This document shows, one piece after another, positions 52,081 through 59,536 of a DNA stretch of 64,000 nucleotides. Under the pieces are notes generated by a model that saw only the letters and a list, made by a program, of their open reading frames with translations, did no database searches and had not been told where the DNA came from. Made by a program: the position numbers and the translations under genes. Source of the DNA: Bacteroidota bacterium (GTDB taxonomy: Bacteria > Bacteroidota > Bacteroidia > Cytophagales > Cyclobacteriaceae); assembly GCA_023417785.1 (NCBI GenBank), contig JAEZEH010000129.1:1-64000 (forward strand), read 5' to 3'. Within the stretch, counting starts at the first letter, position 1. Every line of letters begins with the position of its first letter.

Positions 52081-54005
52081 CAAACAGGTTTTATTACACC
52101 TTCAAGCATTGCCGCAACTGCGCGCTCAATCCCATCCGAATCGAAACCACAATCCCTTTGAAGCTCCAGTTGTTCCCCATGTTCGATTACCGCATCAGGA
52201 ATCCCAAGACGCCTTACTTCAGCCTGGTAGTTGTGGTCGGCCATGAATTCGAGAATGGCACTACCGAAACCACCTTGCACACAACCATCTTCAACAGTTA
52301 CGATCTTCCTGAATCGGGCGAATATTTCGTGTAATAGTTTTTCATCAAGTGGTTTTGCGAATCGCATATCATAGAGAGCGATACTAGCGTTCTGTTGCTC
52401 CATTCGTTCGCATACTTCCAGGGCATAATTACCAACGTGTCCGATAGTAAGAATAGCGAGTTCATGACCTTCCCGGACTTTTCTTCCGGTACCAATCCGG
52501 ATCTCCTCCATAGGTGTCTTCCACTCCGGCATTACGCCCTGCCCCCGCGGATAGCGAATTGAGAACGCCTTGCCCTGTCGTGGTAGCTGAGCAGTATACA
52601 TAAGGTTGCGCAACTCCTCCTCGTTCATAGGCGCCGCCACAATCATGTTTGGAATGCAGCGAAAGTATGCAAGGTCATACGCCCCATGGTGGGTCGGCCC
52701 GTCTGCTCCTGCGAAACCGGCGCGGTCCAGACAAAAGTTCACCGGAAGATCCTGGATACAGACATCATGAATTACCTGATCGTATGCCCGCTGCATAAAC
52801 GAACTGTAAATATTGCAGAACGGTATCATTCCCTGGGTTGCCAGACCGGCGGAGAAGGTGACGGCATGTTGTTCGGCAATACCTACGTCGAAAGCGCGCT
52901 CGGGCATTTCCTTCATCATGATATTCATTGAAGAGCCCGAAGGCATGGCAGGAGTTATGCCACAGATTTTTTCGTTCTGTCGCGCAAGTTCAACAAGGGT
53001 GTGGCCAAACACGTCCTGATACTTCGGCGGCTGTGGTCTGTCGTAAACTTTTTGATGTATTTCACCAGTAATCTTATCAAACTTGCCAGGTGCATGCCAG
53101 GTCGTTGCGTTACCTTTTTCAGCGGGGGCATAGCCTTTGCCTTTTACAGTGACGCAATGGAGAATCTTAGGGCCTTTAATCGCCTTGAGATCATTAAAAA
53201 TATTAACCAGGTGATTGACATCATGTCCATCCACAGGGCCGAAATATCGAAGATTCAGCGATTCGAAGAGGTTGCTTTCCTTCAGCAGCGTGGACTTGAT
53301 ACCGTTTTCGACTTTGGATACAAGTTCCTGCGCTGTTTTGCCGAAATTTGAAAGCTTGCCAAGCATATTCCAGACTTCATCCTTCAGTTTATTGTACGCC
53401 CTGGAGGTTGTAATATCGGTGAGATAGTCTTTCAGCGCCCCGACATTCGGATCTATTGACATACAATTGTCGTTGAGCACTATGAGCAGGTTGGTATCGC
53501 TTACGCCGGCATGATTCAGTCCTTCGAATGCCATTCCTCCGGTGAGTGCCCCGTCGCCTATTACCGCAATATGTTGCTTGTCGGGATCCCCCGCGTATTT
53601 GGATGCCACCGCCATGCCAAGGGCTGCCGACACCGAAGTAGACGAGTGCCCGACCCCAAATGCATCGTAAACACTCTCTTTTATTTTCGGAAATCCGGAC
53701 AGGCCGCCGTATGTGCGGTTGGTATAAAATTCGTCCCTTCTTCCAGTAAGTATTTTGTGCCCGTAAGCCTGATGTCCGACATCCCAAACCAATTGATCGT
53801 GAGGCGCATTAAATACATAGTGTAGGGCAACCGTGAGTTCCACCACACCGAGGCTGGCGCCAAAGTGACCGCCGTAAACGGAAACGTTATCGACAATAAA
53901 CTGGCGTAGTTCTTCGCAAATCTGGACCAGCTGCGCCTGATCAAGTTTTTTCAGATCTGCCGGGTCGTTAATTGCCGACAGCAGCTTACCGGGTGTAATG
54001 AGCAT
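52080..54005 (-). CDS. dxs: 1-deoxy-D-xylulose-5-phosphate synthase
   Basis: First step of the MEP isoprenoid pathway: pyruvate plus glyceraldehyde-3-phosphate to DXP, using thiamine diphosphate. The start chosen is ATG at 54005 (641 residues, beginning LITPGKLLS); a start at 54065 would add 20 residues not usual in the family and cannot be excluded. The protein has GGHFGASLGVVEL, VWDVGHQAYGHKILTGR (WDVGHQAY), the TPP-binding GDGALTGGMAFEGLN followed by NDN, and transketolase-like DIGIAEQHAVTFSAG near residue 370. It is co-transcribed with the hydrolase downstream. Confidence 0.94.
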   Translation of the reverse strand: MLITPGKLLSAINDPADLKKLDQAQLVQICEELRQFIVDNVSVYGGHFGASLGVVELTVALHYVFNAPHDQLVWDVGHQAYGHKILTGRRDEFYTNRTYGGLSGFPKIKESVYDAFGVGHSSTSVSAALGMAVASKYAGDPDKQHIAVIGDGALTGGMAFEGLNHAGVSDTNLLIVLNDNCMSIDPNVGALKDYLTDITTSRAYNKLKDEVWNMLGKLSNFGKTAQELVSKVENGIKSTLLKESNLFESLNLRYFGPVDGHDVNHLVNIFNDLKAIKGPKILHCVTVKGKGYAPAEKGNATTWHAPGKFDKITGEIHQKVYDRPQPPKYQDVFGHTLVELARQNEKICGITPAMPSGSSMNIMMKEMPERAFDVGIAEQHAVTFSAGLATQGMIPFCNIYSSFMQRAYDQVIHDVCIQDLPVNFCLDRAGFAGADGPTHHGAYDLAYFRCIPNMIVAAPMNEEELRNLMYTAQLPRQGKAFSIRYPRGQGVMPEWKTPMEEIRIGTGRKVREGHELAILTIGHVGNYALEVCERMEQQNASIALYDMRFAKPLDEKLLHEIFARFRKIVTVEDGCVQGGFGSAILEFMADHNYQAEVRRLGIPDAVIEHGEQLELQRDCGFDSDGIERAVAAMLEGVIKPV

Positions 54006-54180
54006 AGGATAAATATAAAAACCCTGACGAGTCTTAAACAAGACTTCAAGGTACTTGTTTTCCATTTTTGGTCCTAACCCGGTTTTTCAGCGAAAAAAGG
54101 GTTTGGGGATGTGAAACGCACCCAAATTTAGCAGGTATTAACGGATTAAAAATTCCTGGCTTTTTAATCCGAATACTTTT

Positions 54181-54188
54181 TACCTTTG
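54181..54188 (+). promoter_or_regulatory. -7 promoter element of scpA
   Basis: TACCTTTG, an exact match, is 9 bases before the scpA ATG at 54198. Confidence 0.45.
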
Positions 54189-54197
54189 TTCTTCACT

Positions 54198-54986
54198 ATG
54201 GCAGCAACCGATAACTTTGAGGTAAAACTTCCGCTATTCGAAGGTCCGTTCGACCTTTTGCTATTCTTCATCGAACGCGACGAGCTCGACATATACGATA
54301 TTCCGATCTCCACGATTACGAACGATTTCCTGTACTACATTCACCATCTGGAGCGATTAAATATTGAAGTGGCAAGCGAGTTCATTCTTGTAGCTGCAAC
54401 CTTGATGCGGATCAAGTCTAAAATGTTGTTGCCAAGGCCGCAAATCGATGAGCAGGGAAATGAGATCGATCCACGGGAAGAATTGGTGAAACACCTCCTC
54501 GAATACAAGAAATACAAATCGGTGGTCGACACGTTCCACAAGATGGAAGAAACGGAATTGATGAAGGAAAAGCGGGGCAACCTGATGAAGGAACTCAAGG
54601 CCCTGGCGGAGAGTACCAACGTCGAAGCGGAACTTCAGGACATCACTGTTTTCAAGCTGATGACGGTTTTCGAAAAGGTAATGAAGCGGCTCGAGGCCAG
54701 CAAAAACAAACCCGTTCACGAGGTGATTCAATATCCCTACACGGTTGATGGCCAAAAGCAGCTGCTGATTGAAAGACTTAACACGCGCGAGAAGATTTCA
54801 TTCACGGAATTGCTTGAGGAGTACCCCAGCCGAATCGGCTTGATCTTTAACTTCCTGGCTATCCTTGAAATGTTGGCTTTGCAACTATTAACCATTCAGG
54901 TAGGCGAAGGCTACAACAACTTCTGGGTATCGAAATCATCTGCAAGCACAGCTGAGAATCTAACAGAGTCCAATACTGTCCTTTAA
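54198..54986 (+). CDS. scpA: Segregation and condensation protein A (kleisin)
   Basis: 262 residues from the ATG at 54198. ScpA bridges the SMC heads with ScpB in chromosome condensation. The N-terminal kleisin signature is FEVKLPLFEGPFDLLLFFIERDELDIYDIPI (pieces LPLFEGPFDLLLFFI, LDIYDIPI), followed by AATLMRIKSKMLLP and a C-terminal winged helix (about 190-245) with FTELLEEYPSRIGLIFNFLAILEM. scpB and smc are not in the window. Confidence 0.93.
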   Translation: MAATDNFEVKLPLFEGPFDLLLFFIERDELDIYDIPISTITNDFLYYIHHLERLNIEVASEFILVAATLMRIKSKMLLPRPQIDEQGNEIDPREELVKHLLEYKKYKSVVDTFHKMEETELMKEKRGNLMKELKALAESTNVEAELQDITVFKLMTVFEKVMKRLEASKNKPVHEVIQYPYTVDGQKQLLIERLNTREKISFTELLEEYPSRIGLIFNFLAILEMLALQLLTIQVGEGYNNFWVSKSSASTAENLTESNTVL

Positions 54987-55049
54987 TAAAGCGACGTTCA
55001 CCCCACAGGGATCTCAAACCAAAATTAGGATCCCCGGGTTTTGAACAGC

Positions 55050-55811
55050 CTAAACGTACAGGTCCTTACGGTCTGCCTGGGCTACTTCAACGAAGAAATC
55101 ACTTACTTTTCTGGTAACCTCGCGGAGATACGCAGCGCCTTTTTCCGCCGTAGCTTTTGCCGGGTTCCCGACACCCGTATCCTTTGTCACCTGCGTCCAC
55201 TTGCGCTCGCCCCATGCCCATCCTTCACGTATTGCAGTCATCCGAAATTTTTTAGCAGCGCCATCGCCAGCCTCGGAAAGAGGGCGAACCAGCTTCGGTG
55301 CAAGATGCAGAATGACACTGGTCTCCATTTCGCCGGCATGGTCATCTTTGTTTTCGAAAAACGTCTTCTGGTCTACGGCCTGAAACCAGTTACATTGCGT
55401 GAGAAACATTTCGGGAAACTGAAGGCCAAGTTCACGTATCATTGTTTTGAAATCGTTGCCTCCATGGCTGTTTAGAATGATCAACTTGTAAACACCATGA
55501 CGATTCAACACATCAATTATATCACGTAATATGGCCAGCTGAGTTGATGGATTCAGGTTCATATCCAAAGCCACATCAAATTGACCGGTATTGACTCCGA
55601 ACGGAATCACGGGTAATACAATCACTTTATGTCCCTGCTCCCAGGCAAGCCGGGCCGATTCTGCGGCAACGTGCTCGGCTTCGATTATATCAGTCCCATA
55701 GGGCAAGTGATAATTATGTGCTTCACATGCTCCCCAGGGAAGAACAGCTACTTCGTATTTACTTTCTTTTACAGTTTTCCAATTGTTTTCGGCAAGGATG
55801 TAGGGGCGCAT
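55050..55811 (-). CDS. Creatininase family amidohydrolase
   Basis: 253 residues from the ATG at 55811; the longer reading runs into the 7-bp repeat tract and is rejected. The metal-binding residues of the creatininase fold are present: LPWGACEAHNYHLPYGTD (Glu and His), NSHGGND and DHAGEMETS. Members act on creatinine, cyclic amides or 2-amino-5-formylamino-6-ribosylamino-pyrimidine phosphate (ArfB type). The substrate is not known here. A 7-base repeat tract lies directly upstream. Confidence 0.86.
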   Translation of the reverse strand: MRPYILAENNWKTVKESKYEVAVLPWGACEAHNYHLPYGTDIIEAEHVAAESARLAWEQGHKVIVLPVIPFGVNTGQFDVALDMNLNPSTQLAILRDIIDVLNRHGVYKLIILNSHGGNDFKTMIRELGLQFPEMFLTQCNWFQAVDQKTFFENKDDHAGEMETSVILHLAPKLVRPLSEAGDGAAKKFRMTAIREGWAWGERKWTQVTKDTGVGNPAKATAEKGAAYLREVTRKVSDFFVEVAQADRKDLYV

Positions 55812-55842
55812 GGGATTTCGGGTTTCAGATTTAAAGTTTAAA

Positions 55843-55884
55843 GGTTCAGGGTTCAAGGTTCAGGGCTGAGGGCTGAGGGTCCAG
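55843..55884. repeat. 7-bp tandem repeat tract, 6 units
   Basis: Six units with an exact 7-base period: GGTTCAG, GGTTCAA, GGTTCAG, GGCTGAG, GGCTGAG, GGTCCAG. It lies between the creatininase start and the arsS stop. A GGTTCAGGG copy also precedes the 8-bp repeat tract at 13278-13286. Confidence 0.85.
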
Positions 55885-55933
55885 AAGTGCTGATTATAAG
55901 TTTTTGAAAGTATTCATCTAAGGTGCAAGAGCG

Positions 55934-56989
55934 CTAAGTGGTTGTGCCCTGGCAACTGGATCCGGCGCCGGCGGTGCATGCGTAGCAATGTTCACCCACG
56001 ACAATGCTACGATTACTCAATGCATCAAGATCCAAAGCGCTGATATGCGGACCGGAACGTACTTCTGATTTTAATCCTAGCATCTGATTGAAGTCGCAGT
56101 CGTAAAGATAACCCTGCCAGTCCACCGAAATTGTACTGCGACACATTAAACCTTTCACCGCATTCGGATTGAATGCGGCTACAAGCTTCTCCATATATTC
56201 CTCATAATTCCCCGAGGTCACGAGATAATCCAGAAACCTGCTTATAGGAATATTAGTTATAGTAAAAAGATTATTAAATGTTATGTTGAAATGTTCCGAC
56301 AACTCTTTCTTGAATATCAGTTCAAGTTCGCTTTGATTACCCGGGAGGAATGCCCCCGATGGATTGTAGACGAGATCGAGAATCAAACCGGACCCCGGGA
56401 CGCCATAACCAACATCGTTTAAGGATTTCAGGGCTTCAACCGATTTTGCAAACACACCCTCTCCGCGTTGCCGATCCGTTTTGTCTGGCTGATAGAATGG
56501 CAGCGATGAACAAATTCTCACTCGGTGTTCCTTAAAAAAGTCGGGCAGGTCGCGGTACTTCGGATTGGCGAGAATTATCGTAAGGTTCGAACGAACAATG
56601 ATTTCAGGAACACCGATTTTTTTTGCCGATGCGACGAACCAACGGAAGTGTGGATTCATTTCAGGTGCCCCGCCAGTTATGTCAAGGCTTGGCATCCCGG
56701 TCTTTTCAAGAACATCCAGGCAATACTGCATCGTCTCCCGTGACATGATCTCAGTGCGGTCGGGTCCGGCGTCGACATGACAGTGCTTGCAGGTTTGGTT
56801 ACACATATACCCTACGTTGACCTGCAGGATCTCGGTATTCGACGGCGTCAATGGATAGCAACCGCTGGCACGAAGCTTACTCTCAAACCGTGGAAGTTCT
56901 CCAGAAGCGAACATACCTTGTCCGAGCACCTCTACCTGGCGTGTCGTTTCCGCAAGCGGATGATTTCGGGCATGAAGCGATTTGATCAT
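55934..56989 (-). CDS. arsS: Arsenosugar biosynthesis radical SAM protein ArsS
   Basis: 351 residues. The radical SAM cluster motif is CNQTCKHCHVDAG (about residues 68-80), and the DITGGAPEMN segment is the SAM-binding GGxP region. The C-terminal part matches DUF3641 and ends with the Cys motif HCYACTAGAGSSCQG. ArsS and relatives transfer a 5'-deoxyadenosyl group to methylated arsenic in arsenosugar formation; some family members are described with selenocysteine in the last motif, whereas here the codon is TGC and the stop is TAG, so it is Cys. The AhpD-like partner precedes it with a 7-base gap. No arsM is in the window. Confidence 0.88.
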   Translation of the reverse strand: MIKSLHARNHPLAETTRQVEVLGQGMFASGELPRFESKLRASGCYPLTPSNTEILQVNVGYMCNQTCKHCHVDAGPDRTEIMSRETMQYCLDVLEKTGMPSLDITGGAPEMNPHFRWFVASAKKIGVPEIIVRSNLTIILANPKYRDLPDFFKEHRVRICSSLPFYQPDKTDRQRGEGVFAKSVEALKSLNDVGYGVPGSGLILDLVYNPSGAFLPGNQSELELIFKKELSEHFNITFNNLFTITNIPISRFLDYLVTSGNYEEYMEKLVAAFNPNAVKGLMCRSTISVDWQGYLYDCDFNQMLGLKSEVRSGPHISALDLDALSNRSIVVGEHCYACTAGAGSSCQGTTT

Positions 56990-56996
56990 CGGTTCT

Positions 56997-57332
56997 TTAC
57001 ATGGATATCTTTTTTGCTTTGTTCATCATCTGAACACTATGCACAAGCGATGACCCGCCCCGGATGGCAGCAGCCACATGAACCGCTTCCATCATACCTT
57101 GTTCACTAACGCCCCGTTGCATTGAATCCTGTGTATAGGCATCAATGCAGTAGGGGCACTGAATGGTATGGGCGACTGCAAGGGCAATCAATGATTTTTC
57201 CCTTGCCGACAGAGCACCGTCCTTAAAAACATCTCCATACCAGTCGAAAAATTTTGCGGCCAGGCCTTCCTGCCACTCGCCGATGTTTCCAAATTTTTTC
57301 AGATCGGCCGGGTTATAATAGGTTTGTTCCAT
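56997..57332 (-). CDS. AhpD-like (carboxymuconolactone decarboxylase) partner of ArsS
   Basis: 111 residues with the CMD/AhpD motif CPYCIDAYTQ (about 55-64) and a downstream conserved segment EAVHVAAAIRGGSSLVH. The two Cys in CxxC are encoded by TGC codons and look active in thiol chemistry. This is the 'arsenosugar biosynthesis-associated peroxidase-like' type that sits beside arsS in many Bacteroidota. It is the first gene of the pair, and arsS starts 7 bases after its stop. Function in the pathway is inferred from co-occurrence. Confidence 0.82.
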   Translation of the reverse strand: MEQTYYNPADLKKFGNIGEWQEGLAAKFFDWYGDVFKDGALSAREKSLIALAVAHTIQCPYCIDAYTQDSMQRGVSEQGMMEAVHVAAAIRGGSSLVHSVQMMNKAKKISM

Positions 57333-57418
57333 AGGATAAGGTTATTATCCTTCAAAATAGTAAAAGAATACGGAAGGAGGGAACGGATCGAAAACTTACC
57401 GAATTGAACCAGGTGCCT

Positions 57419-58393
57419 TTAATCTTTGGGCAACGCGATGGAATAAGATTTTCCCCGTCTGACTTTCAGTTTTTCGTCGCGTAGCCAGGGGTTATGACGC
57501 TTGAGCAATTTATAGTTCGTGCCATTCGACTTTGCGAACGCGACAAGGTTATCTATATCATCCTTCACCTCCACGTAGCGAAGGGGTTCTTCCTTATAAA
57601 GATGTGCAGGGTTAACCCGAAATCCGTACTTGCGGGGATTCTCAATGATTTCCTTGATCGCGATTATTCGGAATACGTAGCGCGAAGTTTCATCATTCAA
57701 AAAGAGATCGTAGTAGGAGTTGACCTGCTGGTTGTCCAAAGCCTTTTGAATACCGGTCATGCCGCGATTATATGAAGCCGCTACCAAAGCCCAGTCGCCA
57801 AACTTATTATGCGCTGTGCGCAGATACTTGCATGCTGCTTCGGTGGCTTTAAGCGGGTCATATCGTTCATCGACGAACTTCGAAATCTCAAGGCCAAGTT
57901 CCGACCCTGATGATTCCAGAATCTGCCAAAATCCGACCGCATCTTTTGGAGAAACCACATTAAGCAGATTGCTTTCAATCAGAGGAAGATATTTGAAATC
58001 GTCGGGGATGTCGTACTTACGAAGAATTTCCTGCATCTGGGGCAGCCAGCGATGGGCTCGCTTAATGAGAAAAATTGTGTTGCTATGAAAATAGCAGTTG
58101 ATCTGAAGTTCTTTGTCGAGACGTTCTTTGACGTCGGGAATTGAAATAGGGACGCGCTCGCCCGCGAAGGTAAGATTCGCCGGAACATCAAATGATACAG
58201 CCGGGGTGGCTGCCCACGAATCTTCATCATAAGCCACCGAATATACCCCTTCATCGGAAATGCTCTGATCCCGGATGCTGGCTGATGCAGGGACGCTTCC
58301 AGTTTCCTGGTAAACGATATATCCGAGAAGTATTACGAATGTGGCCAGACTGATGAAAGCAGAAAGATTGAATTCAGGTACGCGCAGGTTCAT
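57419..58393 (-). CDS. Lytic transglycosylase, MltD-like (SLT domain)
   Basis: 324 residues. An N-terminal hydrophobic segment (about 10-27) acts as signal anchor. The SLT domain (about 120-250) has the catalytic Glu in LPLIESNLL (Glu near residue 140), SPKDAVGFWQI and AASYNRGMTG. After it a weak LysM-like region (about 275-320) has FAKSNGTNYKLLKRHNPWLR. It cleaves peptidoglycan glycan strands with 1,6-anhydro product. No lipobox is seen. mnmH precedes it with 34 bases between. Confidence 0.88.
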   Translation of the reverse strand: MNLRVPEFNLSAFISLATFVILLGYIVYQETGSVPASASIRDQSISDEGVYSVAYDEDSWAATPAVSFDVPANLTFAGERVPISIPDVKERLDKELQINCYFHSNTIFLIKRAHRWLPQMQEILRKYDIPDDFKYLPLIESNLLNVVSPKDAVGFWQILESSGSELGLEISKFVDERYDPLKATEAACKYLRTAHNKFGDWALVAASYNRGMTGIQKALDNQQVNSYYDLFLNDETSRYVFRIIAIKEIIENPRKYGFRVNPAHLYKEEPLRYVEVKDDIDNLVAFAKSNGTNYKLLKRHNPWLRDEKLKVRRGKSYSIALPKD

Positions 58394-58427
58394 CTATAAA
58401 CAGTTAAAAAAATTAAAAACGTCAGAT

Positions 58428-59453
58428 CTAATAATGGTTCTGCAAAGATAATCCCTGGCGAGAGAGTAATCCGGCAAAGGCCGAAACATCTTTACCGTCC
58501 CACTCGATCTTGTCGACTACACGGTCACGTTTCCGATCTATTGCATTCGCATAAGCCTTGTCATAATAATTGAGTATTATTTCGATCGAAGCCGCGAGGT
58601 CGCCGGCGTATAGTCGTTCGCGAGCACTATTATAATGCTGACCCCCTAACCGTTTTGTTATTCCGGTCATTGCTTCGTGAAACAACTCGGCCGACACGTG
58701 CTTATACTCCGAAACGAGGCGACTGATCCGTTCTTGCTTTGGAACTTCAATCTCCAGCACGGGCGCATCATTCATACGCTTCCAGAATTCCGCTGGCAAG
58801 AATATTTTCCCAATGGCGATCGATTCGTCTTCAAGCCACACGCGCCTATCGGGATCCAACCCAAGCAAGCTTTCGAAAAGATCGTTTTCGAATTGTTCAG
58901 TCGTAGGTTGGGCGGGCATCGTTAATCCACCAAAGACGGACCCTTTGTGACTGGCCAGTGTTTCGAGATCTATTACCTGTTCACCCGCCACCTTTAACGC
59001 GCGAAGCACTTCACTTTTACCACTGCCTGTAAGACCGGTTAGCAAAACGATTTTGAACGATCGGGCAAAAGTTCGTTGTGCCCTGTGACGATACTCCTTG
59101 TAGCCGCCTTCAAGCTGGTGCGTTTTTAAACCGATCATGTTAACGAACTGACAAAAGTTGTGAGATCGCATGCCACCACGCCAGCAATGAACAATAAACT
59201 CAGGCCCCACCCCCTCCGCGCGCTTAACAAGGGCTTCGAGCCGTGGCCCTACGAGCCTGAAGCCTTCCCGAATCGCCTGCTTCTGACCTTGTTGCTTGTA
59301 AGTGGTCCCCACAATGATGCGTTCGGCATCATTCAGTATCGGGATGTTCGTGGTGCCCGCAACATGACCCTGATTCCATTCGCTTTCGGAACGGACATCA
59401 ACCACGGGCAGAAGCTCGCGAAGTCTGAGAAACTCATCAATAGTGATTGTCAC
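58428..59453 (-). CDS. mnmH: tRNA 2-selenouridine synthase (MnmH / SelU)
   Basis: 341 residues. An N-terminal rhodanese domain (about 1-125) has the catalytic Cys in VHCWRGGMRSHNF, and the C-terminal half has the P-loop GLTGSGKSEVL (about 140) typical of MnmH. It converts 2-thiouridine at the wobble position of Lys/Glu/Gln tRNAs to 2-selenouridine via geranyl-thiouridine, needing selenophosphate from SelD. SelD is not seen here. The start is GTG at 59453. It lies between the DUF5686 gene and the transglycosylase on the same strand. Confidence 0.9.
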   Translation of the reverse strand: MTITIDEFLRLRELLPVVDVRSESEWNQGHVAGTTNIPILNDAERIIVGTTYKQQGQKQAIREGFRLVGPRLEALVKRAEGVGPEFIVHCWRGGMRSHNFCQFVNMIGLKTHQLEGGYKEYRHRAQRTFARSFKIVLLTGLTGSGKSEVLRALKVAGEQVIDLETLASHKGSVFGGLTMPAQPTTEQFENDLFESLLGLDPDRRVWLEDESIAIGKIFLPAEFWKRMNDAPVLEIEVPKQERISRLVSEYKHVSAELFHEAMTGITKRLGGQHYNSARERLYAGDLAASIEIILNYYDKAYANAIDRKRDRVVDKIEWDGKDVSAFAGLLSRQGLSLQNHY

Positions 59454-59536
59454 ACCCCCAAGATATGATTTGAAACGGCGAGTTCGGAAGAAATCACCTG
59501 CAAAATTTCGCGGTGTAACTTTCTGTCAAAGTTTTA

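Noticed and set aside
55921..55960. Possible selenocysteine readthrough at the end of arsS
   Set aside because: The stop codon is TAG and the conserved last Cys is encoded by TGC, so there is no UGA to recode.
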